Below are positions 36,244-48,179 of a DNA stretch of 64,000 bases, piece by piece. Origin of the DNA: Manihot esculenta (lineage: Eukaryota > Streptophyta > Magnoliopsida > Malpighiales > Euphorbiaceae); the NCBI RefSeq assembly GCF_001659605.2, contig NC_035173.2, positions 9,137,413 through 9,201,412 of the forward strand, written 5' to 3'. The notes below the pieces were generated by a model. That model was not told the origin of the DNA. It made no database searches and saw only the letters and a list, made by a program, of their open reading frames with translations. A program made the translations under genes and the position numbers. How positions within the stretch are numbered: position 1 is the stretch's first letter; every line of letters starts with the position of its first letter.

Positions 36244-36348
36244 CCTAAGAGGAAAAAAAATAGAAATTACCGTGAAAGTAAGGGAGTGCAATCGAAAAAT
36301 AAGGAACGACCGAGCCTTCCTAAAGGCAAAGATTGCAATAGAGAGCAA

Positions 36349-37311
36349 AAGTGATATTTGAAGAAGAAGAATGATTCTTATAAGATGGTTTTGACGGTAG
36401 GCTTTAAATGCGTCTCAGGAAATAAGGCAACCATCATTAAAAAGCTAGGCAGGTAAAGCAGCGTAAGCCAAGAAAAAACCAATGTCCGTAAGCCACGTGC
36501 CTCAGATCGTGAGAACAACTATCACCTTCAAATATGAAGAATTGAAAACTAGCGGGAGACCTATTATGCTACATAATAATCATTCAAGGTACATCATACG
36601 CTATCACCACATAACATGTCTACATGGCAAGGATCTAATAAGTAAGTAATGCGATTCTGCTCGAGAAAAGGAATATTCGGACATTTTAACATCCGATTCA
36701 TCATTAAGGCTCGCCCACCATTTGAAAAGGTTGAGTCTCAACATAAAATTACCGTTATCAAACACAATCCAACATATATCCATTACTCCTCTAATCATGG
36801 AGTCATTGACTTATTAGCTAGTAATATTCCTTGTCAAGCAGCCAGCCACATCATCGCTGAATTATTAAAAAATACTATATTTATCTCTATTTTCTTACAG
36901 TATAAAAAAGTTTTTTTTTTTTTTTTTATAAAATTTCACTGTAACTAAATACAATTTACTTATTGAAATGTTCAAAATAATTTTTTTTTAGATGTTTTTT
37001 TAGACCTATTATATATAACAAAGCTCAGCTTATTTATGAAAACTAGTTTATATTTTAAAAATATTTTTTATATGTAATATTTTGTGTGCAATATATTTTT
37101 CGTAAAATCATAACTTGTTTTATTGCTTGATTATAATTTAAAAAATAAAAATATTAAAAATTTATGTATAACAGTATTAATAAGATTTTCAATATTTACA
37201 AGAGTGAGACATTTTTTATAAAATTAATTTAACTTTTTTAATTAGTAGAGTTAATTAATTTTTTTTCTAAGTCATCCAAACAATAAAAAATAAAAAATAA
37301 TTATTTTCTTA
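36349..37311. other. Unassigned, probably transposon-derived then AT-rich DNA
   Basis: 36400-36850 is less AT-rich and may be a decayed LTR, but I could not pair it with another copy. 36850-37311 is AT-rich with T and A runs. No gene seen. Confidence 0.4.
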
Positions 37312-37766
37312 TGATGACTGCCGGGCCTAACACGTCTAGGAAAGAGGCCAAGCCCACGAAGGTTACCCCAGCCCAAGACCCGAGGAGCTTCTCTGTTGGG
37401 CCAGTCTGACCCCTTCAGCCCAGACATAGCCTAAGAGGGCAAACTAAGTTACCCACCAACCCAGAAACACCAACCACGAGCTTAGCCCATTGACATGACA
37501 TGAGGAAGGACAGCAGGCCTAGTCATCTCGCAGCCCTGCCTGCATGCGCCCCGGGGGGAATTAAATGGCCGCCTGACGTGGAGAGGACGTCTGACACTAT
37601 TCGTACGTACGTACCTGTCCGACAGGAACATGTGACACTGTAGCAGAGAGGCCGTTAGGAGTGGCTAGCGGACAAACGAAAAAAGGATAAGAAAGGGGGA
37701 TACCATCCAAGAAGATTAAGCTTACACAACCACTGTAAACCCGATTCTTTGGATATCAGAACATCA
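37312..37766 (+). mobile_element. 5' LTR of Tat-lineage element (about 455 bp)
   Basis: Bounded by TGATG at 37312, where AT-rich DNA changes abruptly to GC-rich, and CATCA at 37766, which are inverted ends. A Tat-type primer-binding site follows at once. The paired 3' LTR is not in the window, presumably because elements D and E interrupt the right side. The left flank TCTTA (37307-37311) would be one target duplication. Confidence 0.7.
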
Positions 37767-37768
37767 AT

Positions 37769-37785
37769 TGGCGCCATCTGTGGGA
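37769..37785 (+). other. Primer-binding site of Tat-lineage element
   Basis: TGGCGCCATCTGTGGGA lies 2 nt after the LTR. The sequence TGGCGCC(A/G)TCTGTGGGA is usual at this place in Tat-lineage elements. Confidence 0.82.
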
Positions 37786-37949
37786 ACGAAGGAGACCTTT
37801 TGCATCATCGGAGTTCCTTTCTTAAAAAATCCACTGAGATCCATAATGGCAAACCATAATGAAAACCATACTCAAATGACCTGAGCTCTGCCCAAGAAGG
37901 GCAGCAGTTCTCTTTCTCTAGCCCTGCTACTCCCACCAGCCAACCACCA

Positions 37950-39470
37950 ATGCTGCCTACACTTTCACCAAGCTTAGCAGGGAACACACCCCAAAATACC
38001 ATCTCCAACCAAGAATTCCAAACCATAGCCCTTCAACTTCAAAGTACCGCCCATTGGCTAGGGCAAATAATGCAGCAAAGGGGCCTCAATACCCCATTGA
38101 ATGTGTTCCCCGCAGTAGAGGGAATCCCCATCACTGAACCTCAACCCACCTTCAACCACCTAATCCCATAACAAAGCAACCATGAAGTAGGAGCAGGAAA
38201 CAGAGGAGCCGATAGGGAGGAGGAGCCAATGGCTAGAGTTCACGGAAGGAGAGTGAGAGAACTTATTGATAACGATGATGTGGAAAGCTACTCCATGGAA
38301 ACAGCCAGGAGGACAGAGAGTGAAGAATGGAGGGAAGGGTATCGCATGGAGAAGAAGCCAAGACAAGAGGAGGAAGATGTAGATCAGAAGTTGCAGAAGA
38401 TGAAGAAGCAGCTCCTAGCCGAGCTGGGGGCAAAAGACAACAGCCATACTCTCTTGCCCACGTCATTGTCTTTTTCGGGGTGGATCCAACAAGAAATCAT
38501 TCCCAAAAAGTTCATGATGCCTCCCATGGCGACATATGATGGGACAGGAAACCCAAGGGAGCACATCTTGAACTACAAGACGTTCATGGAACTGCAGACC
38601 TTATCGGATGCCTTGATGTGCAATGTATTCCCTACCACACTCACGGGACCAGCAAGGGCCTGGTTTAACAGTTTGGACACCGGAAGCATCAAGAGTTTCA
38701 GTGACCTAGCTAGCATCTTCATCAGTCGGTTCATAGCAGGAGTGCCGGCTGACAGAAAAACTAGTTATCTGGAGACAGTCAAGTAGAAGAGGAACGAATC
38801 CCTGAGGGAATATGTAGCTTGTTTCAATACGGAGGCCCTGTAGATCCCCGAGCTAGACGAAAGTCAGGCTGTGGAAGCCATGCAGAAAGGAACCACCTCT
38901 CCTGAGTTCTTCGGCTCATTATGCAAAAAACCGCCCACCTCCTTGGCAGAACTGATGAAGAGAATAGAGAAGTATATAAGGCAAGATGATGCCTTAACAA
39001 CTAGCAGATTTGCTAAGGAAGCTACAGATAGAGGTAAAGCCCCGAAAGAAAGGAGGTCAGACAGACCTGAGAAAAGATATAGTAGAGGGCCCGAGGCATA
39101 CAGACAGCCTTGGGACAGAAGAGAGTAGAGACCGCCTCCACCTCAAGTCCCGAAAGCAATAACCCCCCTTAATGCCTCCAGGGCTAAAGTGCTTGTAGCA
39201 GTTCAAGACAAGGAGTTCCTTCAATGGCCCAAGCCCATGAAAGCGAAAGCAAACTGGAGAGGTCTTGACAAATACTGCCAGTACCACCGCACTCACGGCC
39301 ATAACACCAATGACTGCTACCAGTTGATAAGTGAGATTGAAAGACTAATAAAGAGGGGACATCTTCGAAACTTTGTGAAAAAATCAAAAGGAGAGAGACC
39401 CCAGCAAAAAGACCCCGAAGACTGGGAGCGGGACCGACAAATGACGATTCCAGTGGAACCATCAACATGA
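37950..39470 (+). pseudogene. gag of Tat-lineage element, with in-frame stops
   Basis: One reading frame from 37950 to 39470, broken by TAA near 38170 and TAG near 38785, 38838 and 39127. It contains the retrotransposon gag domain (ATYDGTGNPREHILNYKT, then ARAWFNSLDTGSIKSFSDL, then EYVACFNTEAL) and a His/Cys motif (YCQYHRTHGHNTNDCYQL, near 39275). Two of the TAG stops fall where this family usually has Gln, so they look like single C-to-T changes. The true start is uncertain: an ATG at 37846 (MANHNENH) is in another frame and soon stops. Confidence 0.85.
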
Positions 39471-40000
39471 TTGTTGGAGAAACTGGAGGTCGGATGAGCA
39501 GAAGAGGAAAGAAGAGAAGCCGAGATGGGGAGGGAAGCAGTGGTGAAATCATGCAGGTGGTAGAACATTCCCCCACGACCATCTCTTTCTCTCCTGAGGA
39601 CGGCCACGGCATTCAAATGCCTCACAACGATGCCCTTGTCATCGAGGCTATCATCCACAACTACTAAGTCCGGAAGATTCTGACTGATGATGGAAGCAAA
39701 GTGAACTTATTGCCATACAGGGTCTTCCAGCAGATGGGAATATCAGAGGAGCAGCTAGTACGGGATCAAGCCCCGGTGAAAGGGATCGGAGGAACTCCAG
39801 TAACCGTGGAAGAAAAGGTGAAGGTGGCCTTAACTCTGGGAGAACCACCCCTGTCTCGAACTTACTACGCCATGTTTTTGGTAGTGAAACTCCCTCTAAG
39901 CTACAATGCAATATTGGGGAGGCCTGTGCTGTACAACTTTAAGGTGGCGACCAGCATCAGGTATCTGACCATAAAATTCCCTACAGAGGCAGGGGTGTGA
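39467..40000 (+). pseudogene. Protease region of Tat-lineage element
   Basis: Follows gag after a frameshift near 39467. The aspartic protease motif is degenerate (DDGSKVNLLPY, near 39690, where DTGS or DGGS is usual), followed by the family's flap and C-terminal patterns (VKGIGGTPVTV, YNAILGRPVLYNFKVATS). A TAA at 39664-39666 precedes it and a TGA at 39998 follows. The 40001-40221 stretch is protease-RT linker in broken frames. Confidence 0.8.
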
Positions 40001-40221
40001 GTAGTTCGAGGGCGTCAGGAAGAAGCAAGGGCAGTATACATAGCCACGGTAGCATAATCGAGCTCGGCAGATGGAAAAATCGACTCAGAGGTTATAGAAG
40101 TCAGAGATGAGAAGAAAGAAGCCAGGACAGAGCATGTGGGGAGCTAGAAACTTTCCCTTTATCAGAAAGAGAAGTAGACAAAGTTTTCAGCCTTAACGCC
40201 GACCTAACTGAAGAATAAAAA

Positions 40222-43200
40222 ATGGCAGCAATGACTTTAATCCGAGGTCACGCCTCAAGCTTCGCGTGGAAGCCATCCAATATGCCGGGAATAGACCCTG
40301 AGGTGATGACCCACAAGCTGAACGTTCTCCCTGGGGCAAAACCTATAAAGCAAAAGAAGAGAGTGGTTGGGAAGGAAAAGCAGCAGGCTACCAGGGAGGA
40401 GGTACAGAAGTTAGAGGAAGCAAGATTCATAAGGGAAGTCATGTACCCGCAATGGTTAGCAAATCCTGTACTAGTGAAAAAAGCCAATGGCAAGTATAGG
40501 ATGTGTATAGACTTTACCGATCTGAACTAGGCTTGTCCCAAAGATTTTTATCCCCTCCCTGATATTAATAAAATGGTCGATTCTGCGGCCGATTTTGATT
40601 ACATGTCGTCTCTTGATGCAATGTCTGGTTATCACCAAATCCCAATGGACAGGTCGGATGAGGAAAAGACTTCATTCATAACAGAGGATGGAACCTATTG
40701 TTACAAGGCCATGCCTTTTGGGCTAAAAAATGCGGGGGAGACGTATCAGAGGCTGATGAATAAAATTTTCAAGGGACAGATAGGAAGGAACGTGGAGGTG
40801 TATGTGGATGATATGGTAGTAAAGAGTCAAACGTTTCAGCAACACTTGGTAGATCTGAAAGAAGTGTTTGGGGTGCTGGAGCAATACAGAATGAGGTTGA
40901 ACCCAGCCAAGTGTGCTTTCTTTATCAGAGGGGAAAAATTCCTAGGATACATAGTCAGCGGAAAAGGTATTGAGTCAAATCCAGAAAAAGTGGAAGCCAT
41001 ACTAAAAATGCCCGAGCTGACCTACTTGAGAGATGTACAGAGGCTCACAGGCAGGGTAATAGCACACAACAGATTCATGTCAAAATCAGCAGAGAAATGC
41101 CTGCCATTCTTCAGGAAGCTAAGAAAAGTCCCAGACTTTGAATGGACTGAGGACTGCCAGCAAGCTTTCAGAAACCTTAAGCAGTACCTCAGTTCACCAC
41201 ACGTACTCAGTAGTCCCATAGCTGGGGAGGAACTTCTTATTTACTTGGTAGCCTCAGAATAAGCTATAAGTGTTGTGCTAGTATGGGAAGAAAGAGGAGA
41301 ACAGAAGCCAGTATTTTACGTCAGTAAGGTGCTTAAAGACGCCGAGATTAGATACTTAAACATAGAGAAGCTGGCATACGCCTTGTTGCTGGCAATAAGA
41401 AAATTCAGGGTATACCTGGAAAGCCATCAAGGAGTGGTAATGACAGATCAGCCCTTGAAGAAGATCCTCTACAGACCAGAGACATCAGGATGAATGCTAG
41501 TTTGGTCTGTCAAAATTAGTCCATATTGTTTAGAGTATCGACCTCAGAAAACCATCAAGGCCCAAGCTCTCGCTGACTTTTTAGCAGAGTGCTCCTTCAA
41601 TGAAGAACAAATGAAACCTGACAGCATAACAGAGGAAGGGAAGGGGGAGCAGCTCGTGCAAAAGTTCAGCTGGAAGCTGTACGTAGATGGGGCATCTAGT
41701 GGTGGAGGCTGTGGCGCAGGAATAATGTTGAAAGGACCCGGAGAGTTCAAAGTTTGTTATGCCCTACGATTAGAGTTCGGTGCTTCCAATAACGTGGTAG
41801 AGTATGAGGCCTTAATAAATGGGATGTTGATAGCAAAAGAAGTAGGGGTGATCGACCTCGTAATAAACAGTGACTCCCAACTGGTAATCAACCAAGTGAC
41901 TGGAGCATACCAAGCAAGGGATCCCACTATGCAAAAGTACCAAGCAAAGGTAAAAGCTGTAGAAACTGAGCTCGGCGAGCAAGGAGTTACAGTGCGGTAT
42001 CAGAGAATACCTAGAGAAGAGAATGGAGAAGCAGACTTGCTCAGCCATCTGTCTAAAGAAGAATTGGAACAACTCCCATACAAGGTGTACATACAGCACA
42101 TCAGCACCCCTGCCTATGAGAAACCCGCCGAAATAATGGAAATTGGAGAAGGAGAGAACTGGATGACCCCATACCTGGAATGTTTAGAAAAGGGAAAACT
42201 CCCTGAAGATAAAGCTGAGGTAAGGAAAATTGCAGCCCGAGCCGCCAATTACCAAGCAGTAAGGGGAACCCTGTACAGAAGGGGGAAATCTAGCCCATGG
42301 CTACGATGTGTAGGCCCAGAAGAGGCAACCAGGTTCATGGAAGAGATCCATCAGGGAATGTGCGGAGCACATGAAGGAGCAAGGACGCTGGCGAACAAAG
42401 TTTTCAGGCAGGAATACTACTGGCCAACAGTTAAGAAAGAGACAGAAGCGTTTGTCAGAAGATGTGACGTATGCCAAAGGTTAGCCAACGCAATTAACGT
42501 CCCAACCACTCCTCAATCCAGCATATCCAGCCCATGGCCGTTCTGGCAATGGGGTATAGATATCCTGGGACCTTTTCCCAAAACCACAGGATAAAAAAAG
42601 TTCGTAGTGGTAGCTGTGGAATATTTTTCAAAATGGCCAAAAGTTGAAGCAATCCCCACCATCATAGCCAGAAAAATGATAGACTTTATCTGGGGCAACA
42701 TCATCTGCAAGTTTGGAGTACCGAGAGTACTTATATCAGACAACGGCAAGCAGTTTGACTGCAAGGCATTCAAGGAGTTCACAAGAAACATGGGCATATG
42801 GCACAAGTTCTCCTCAGTGGCCCATCCTCAAACCAACAGCCAGACGGAGGTTACAAATCGAGCTATACTCCAGGGATTGAAAAAGCGACTAGATGGAGCA
42901 AAGAAGAACTAGGCAGATGAGCTTAATAACATCCTGTGGGCATTCCGGACCACCCCTCGAATGCCAACGAAGGAAACACCCTTTGCACTGGCGTTTGGCA
43001 CTGAAGCCGTAGTACCCATTGAATTACAAGTCCCTACCCACCGAGTCCAGTTCAATAACGAGGACACCAACGGCGACAAATTGAGAAGTAACTTGGACGT
43101 CCTAGAAGAGATCAGAGAAGAAGCTTAAGTCTGCACCGCTGCTTACCAACAAAAGGCAGCTTGTTACTACAATCAAAAAGTCAGGAAAAGGAGCCTGAAG

Positions 43201-43395
43201 GTAGGAGATCTAGCACTAAGAAGGTTAGAGGCCGTAGGAAAGAGAGCTGCAGTAGGAAAGTTAGCGCCGACTTGGGAAGGTCCTTTCAGGATAATCAAAG
43301 TAGTCAAACCCGGAGTATATCGAATTGAAGACCTACAAGGAAATCTGAAATCTCACGCTTGGAACATCCAGCATCTGAAGAGGTATTTTCCTTAA
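40222..43395 (+). pseudogene. RT, two RNase H domains and integrase of Tat-lineage element
   Basis: Single frame with stops near 40530, 41261, 41492, 42593, 42910 and 43127. RT: PVLVKKANGKYRMCIDFTDLN, SLDAMSGYHQIPMD, active site YVDDMVVKS (near 40800). First RNase H about 41260-41560. Second RNase H about 41660-42050 (LYVDGASSGGGCGAGI, YEALINGMLIAKE, INSDSQLVINQV, EADLLSHL). Integrase: HHCC zinc region (MCGAHEGARTLANKVF to RRCDVCQR, about 42360-42480), core motifs WGIDILGPFP, ISDNGKQFDC and TEVTNRA. The C-terminus ends LKRYFP at 43395. Dual RNase H marks the Tat lineage. Several stops sit where Gln, Arg or Trp is expected. Confidence 0.9.
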
Positions 43396-43530
43396 ATGTA
43401 CAAACAGCGTAAACAAATATTTGTACTCTGACAAATAGGAATGAAATAAACAAAGAAATTATGTCAAAATGTTATTTTATCATTTTTGTCTGAATTTTCC
43501 TTAAAAGAGGAAAAAGAATAGGCACTAGAA

Positions 43531-44165
43531 GACCTCAGTGAGGTGGGTGACCGGTCTTGGAAAATGACCCCCGGCACTACAAAACCGGCTGAGATGATGA
43601 AGCGACAGTAAGGCCAAAGAGCCTGAATCTTGCGCAAGACCTCAGTGAGGTGGGTGACCGGTCTTGGAAAATGACCCCCGGCACCATAAAATCGGCTGAG
43701 ATAATGAAGCGACAGTAAGGCCAAAGAGCCTGAATCTTGCGCAAGACCTCAGTGAGGTGGGTGACCAGTCTTGGAAAATGACCCCCGGCACCATAAAACC
43801 GGCTGAGATGATGAAGCGGCAGTAAGGCCAAAGAGCCTGAATCTTGTGCAAGGCCTCAGTGAGGTAGGTGACCGGTCTCGAAAAATGAATCCCGGCACCA
43901 CAAAACCGACTGAGATGATGAAGCGACAGTAAGGCCAAAGAGTCTAAATCTTGTGCAAGACCTCAGTGAGGTGGGTGACCGGTCTCAGAAAATGACCCCC
44001 GGCACCACAAAACCGGCTGAGATGATGAAGCGACAGTAAGGCCAAAGAGCCTGAATCTTGCGCAAGGCCTCAGTAAGGTAGGTGACCGGTCTCAGAAAAT
44101 GACCCCAGGCACCACAAAACCGGATGAGATGATGAAGTAATAGAAAGGCTGAAAGGCCAAAATCT
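43531..44165 (+). repeat. Six tandem copies of a 107-bp repeat
   Basis: Units start at 43531, 43638, 43745, 43852, 43959 and 44066, each exactly 107 bp apart and beginning GACCTCAGTGAGGTGGGTGA or a close variant; the last is incomplete. Copies differ at a few positions each. They lie between the pol stop and the 3' region, where Tat elements often carry tandem repeats. GACCTCAGTGAGGT contains a short palindrome. Confidence 0.95.
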
Positions 44166-44619
44166 CAAGAGCTCGACGAATAAACAGGCTTAAAACCAGT
44201 ACGTACCCATAACATGCAAACTAAACGAGACAAGGCTAAGGGAAACATAGAAGGAATAGGCCCCATACAAAGAGGCCCATAACCTCAGGACACAGTAAAA
44301 ATAGACAAAGTAAAAATGATGAGCTTCCAGCCCGGATCGACCGTTAGTGCGAAAAAACCCAATACAAATCAGCTAAGTAAGAAAAAAAGGCCAAAAGGCA
44401 GAGCTCACCTCCAAGAGAATAAGAAAAACTCGCAAGTCAGAGGCTTAGCTAGATGCCGACCTCTCAGGCATACAATCAAGCGTTGGAAGTAAAAGGGCAA
44501 AAGCACAATACAGACATAAAAAGGAACAAAATCACTGTTTTATTCAGTCATCTAGGATTACAGGAGGAAAAATCATCCTTAGAGGACTAACATCAATGAC
44601 TACATTATTATTTATATCA
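44166..44619 (+). other. 3' noncoding part of Tat-lineage element
   Basis: A-rich, without a long frame, ending abruptly where the element D LTR begins (TGTAACG at 44620). No gene seen. Confidence 0.55.
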
Positions 44620-46025
44620 TGTAACGACCCGGAAACCGGACTGCTACCGGCGCTAGGATCCAGATCGACTTAAGATCGCCGGGACCCGTAGCAAGCCTAC
44701 TATACATCCTGTGTACCTGATAAAATCCCATACATGATCATACATTTCATAAAAAAACTTTAAACTTTTCACATATACCAAGCTTGACCTGTGCATGCAT
44801 CATAACTGTAAACATAAAACCCTTTACTGGAGCCCTCACCAATTGCTCCAGTTGGGTCAACATCTCATATGCCAAGCCTGGTTCAACATATCTCATCATT
44901 AAAATATTTACATAAAGATCATGTACCAAAAGGGATTAACCATACATTAGGGCCAAGCACAATACTAATCCTCATTACATTACTGTACAATACACCATTT
45001 TACATTTCATGTCCACTACTAGACTATTACATAAACATAACCATAGCCATTACCCTTGCTGACTCCTTGAGCTATCTCTGATCCTACAAACCTGGGGGTT
45101 AGGGGAAAGGGGTGAGCTACTAAAGCCCAGTGAGCAGCACAGTAAAACAATTCATTAAACATATGCTTTCATGAAATGCATCACATCACAAACAATTCAC
45201 ATCAAGGATAGATTTGTCGCCACTAACCCTCTACATTTCCAATCGTGCCAGGGGCGTAGAATGGGCCTCACTGGTCTTTCTCTTAAACATGACATAGCAT
45301 AACATATCCAATATGCCAGGGGCGTAGAATGGGCCTCACTGGTCTTTCTCTCACATCGTGCTAGGGGCATAGAATGGGCCTCACTGGACTTCCATACCGT
45401 ATCATAACATATCATATCGAGGGCTAGTGGGTCATCCAAAATCCATCCACATCAACAACATATTATGCAATGCATCATATTCATGAATTCTAATGCAAAA
45501 CAACCTAGTACATATCATGGCATTCGTGATGCATGAACATGCTAAAAACTTCGTTGCTTTGAAAAAATAAAAGAAGTTATGTTCTACTCACCTCTGGCTA
45601 ACGCTTTACTAACTTTGAAGCAGCTAGCTCACTCCTGACCTCCTTGGCCTATCAGGTCCGATCCTACACAGGTGGACTCAAATGAGGGACGAAACATACT
45701 CTAACACGACTCTAAACATCTCTCCAAAAACCCCCTAAAACATCATAAACATGTATGGAAAAACAGGCAAAGGAAGGCTGGGCAGGGGACTTTCGGCGGC
45801 AGGTTCGGCAGCTGAAGGTCCCTCCAGACCCGAAAGTCAGGCACTTTCGGGGGCAGGGTTCGGCAGCCGAAAGTCCTTCCAGAGCTGAAAGTCACAACCT
45901 TCGGGGGCAGGTTCAGCCGCCGAAACTCCCCTCCAGAGCTGAAAGTCCAAACTTTCAGGGGCGAGTTTAGGCAGCCTAAACTGCCTCCTCTGGCAGGTTC
46001 GGCTGCCAAACCTTGCTTCGACGGC
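44620..46025 (-). mobile_element. Truncated 3' LTR of Tekay-like element D
   Basis: The left end TGTAACGACCCGG is the canonical 3' terminus of the family's LTR. Minus-strand sequence contains the conserved GC-rich end, the tandem module (three units, about 45240-45400) and a decayed palindrome block (about 45790-46010). The first part of the LTR, including U3, the TATA box and the donor, is missing: at about 46026 the sequence switches directly into D's own pol. The flanking five bases (TATCA) do not match those at the other end of D (CTCAG). Confidence 0.88.
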
Positions 46026-48171
46026 CTAACAGGTGGTAGTCTTGGAAGCTCGTCTGGGAAAACATCTGGAAATTCTCTAACCACGGGCACGGAGGCGGGC
46101 TCCCTGACCTGACTAGCTAACTCTCTCATGTGGGCTAGAAAACCCCTGACCACCCCTCCTGAGCAACCTACGAGCCTATAGGGCTGAGATCAGACCTCTA
46201 GGCATACCCCTCCTGTCTCCCCTGAAGATGACCTCTGACCCATCCTGACCTCTGAACCTGACTACTTTGTCTCTACAGTCCAAGGTAGCACCATGGGTAG
46301 ATAGCCAATCCATCCCTAGAATGACGTCAAAATCTGTCAAGTCTAGAACCACAAGGTTGGCTGGAAGGCATCTATCCTCAACAAACACAGGACTATACCG
46401 GCAGACTGACTCTGCCACTGATGGATCACACTTGGGTCCACTGACCCAGAGGGGACACTCTAACCCAAAGACTAACAAACCCAACCTCTCTACAGCTCTC
46501 GGAGCAACAAAAGAGTGAGATGCACCAGGGTCCATTAATGCATACACATCAGAACAACCAATGACGAGATTACCTGACACCACGGTGTTTGACGTGTTTG
46601 CCTCCTGCTGTGTCATAGTGAAGATCCGAGCTGGAGCTGATGGACCTTCACCCCGGGAACCTGCTGAAGAAGAGGCTGTCCCTCTCCCTCTGCCTCTGCT
46701 ACTGCCCTGCGTCATGGCTGGAGCTACTGGCTGTGCCACACTGCCAGAGGCTGTCTACTGGGACTGTGCCATAACGGCTGCTCTAGGACACTCCCGTGCT
46801 ATGTGTCCCTCCTGTCCACATTTGTAGCATGCTGATGTCCCAAACCGACAAACTCCCTTGTGCGGCTTCCCACACCTCATGCACTCTGAACTCTCTGCAC
46901 CTGAGCTCGAGCCACCACCTAAACCCAGACCAGACTTCAACCGGTTCCAGAACTTGTTCTTCTTCGGCTTCTTAGAGCCTCTGTCCCACTTTTTGCTGCC
47001 TGAAGCTGCTGCACTCACAGAAGAGGGATCTAGCTTTCCTCTGCCTGGGGTTTTAGAACCCGAAGACTGTGCCCCTATTTGCTTAAATGACCCATCAATA
47101 ATGGCACTAGCCTCCATTTTCCCTACTGCATCTATAATGGAGTGGAAGCTTTCCCTTTCTGCTGCAAGAATCAAAGAGGAATACCTAGAGTGGAGCCTCA
47201 TGGTATACCTCTTTGCTTTCTTCTGATCTGTATCATAAGCTTGTCCCACCAGCGGCAACAGCTCTAAGAACTTGTCTGTGTATTCATCAACACTCATTTC
47301 CTCTGTCTGCCTCAGCTGCTCAAATTCAATCATCTTCAATTCCCTGGAGTTATCAGGGAAAGCCCATCCTGCAAATTTATTTGCAAATTCCTCCCAGGAT
47401 AGACTATCTAACCTCGGGTCCACATAGTTCTTGAACCATTCTTTTGCCTTCTTTACACTTCAGTATGAACCCTGCCATCTTAATGGCTCTACTATCATTC
47501 GCCCCTAACTCATCTGTTATCATTTTGACTGTTCTAAGGTACTCAAACGGGTCATCATCTGATTCATACTTGGGAGCATCTAGCTTTAGGTAGTCTGTCA
47601 TTTTTACCTTACTCCCCCCAGATGAGCTAGGTTTAGGTGTTTGGGCTACTGGTTATGTGGGTGGAGGAGGAGGTGCAGCATTCCCTGAGATAGGGTTTGC
47701 TGTGCTTGGGTAGAAAGGTAAGGGTGGATACATTGGGTACTGTGGGTATGGTGGGTAAAAAGGTGGATAAGGCATGTAGGATGGGTATGGGTTAAAGCCG
47801 GAGTAGTCCGATGTACCCCCCATCGGATACCCTGGGCCCTGTGGAAAGGGTGGATATTGGGGTGGATAACCAAACTCCGAGGCCTGAGCGCCTCCCTGTG
47901 ACTCCCCTGTACCCTCCTCAGACATGCTTACATCCAGATCCCCATCCCTTCTCTGATCCTCTTCCATAGCTTCCCTCACATCTGACGAGCTCCTACCTTG
48001 ATCTGTTCCTCTCCTACTGCTTGCATCAAAAGACCTTCTAGGGTCCCTTAATGTTCTTTCTCTACCTATTCTACAAGACATTGCCCTTGGCAATGCAGGG
48101 GGACGGGCATCCATGCCCTCATTCTCTGGCGGTACTCTAGTCAATCGTGCAGATCTACAAGTGCCTCTCAT
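46026..48171 (-). pseudogene. gag-protease part of element D, pol deleted
   Basis: ATG at 48171 (MRGTCRSARL), matching the start of F. Pro/Tyr-rich N-terminus, gag domain, knuckle [14 protein letters not shown] (near 46810), protease [10 protein letters not shown] (near 46535), then the protease-RT spacer (VFPDELPRLPP), where it fuses to LTR sequence. Breaks: a TAA near 47656, one extra A in an A-rich stretch near 47455, and TAG near 46757 and 46177. At both TAG sites element F has CAG (SQQTTSG and SALQARR), so each is a single C-to-T change. RT, RNase H and integrase are lost by a deletion of roughly 3 kb or more. Confidence 0.9.
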
Positions 48172-48179
48172 TCTGTTTT

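Noticed and set aside
43531..44165. CRISPR-like appearance of the regular 107-bp repeats
   Set aside because: No unique spacers between short repeats; whole units are tandem and the context is a plant retrotransposon.
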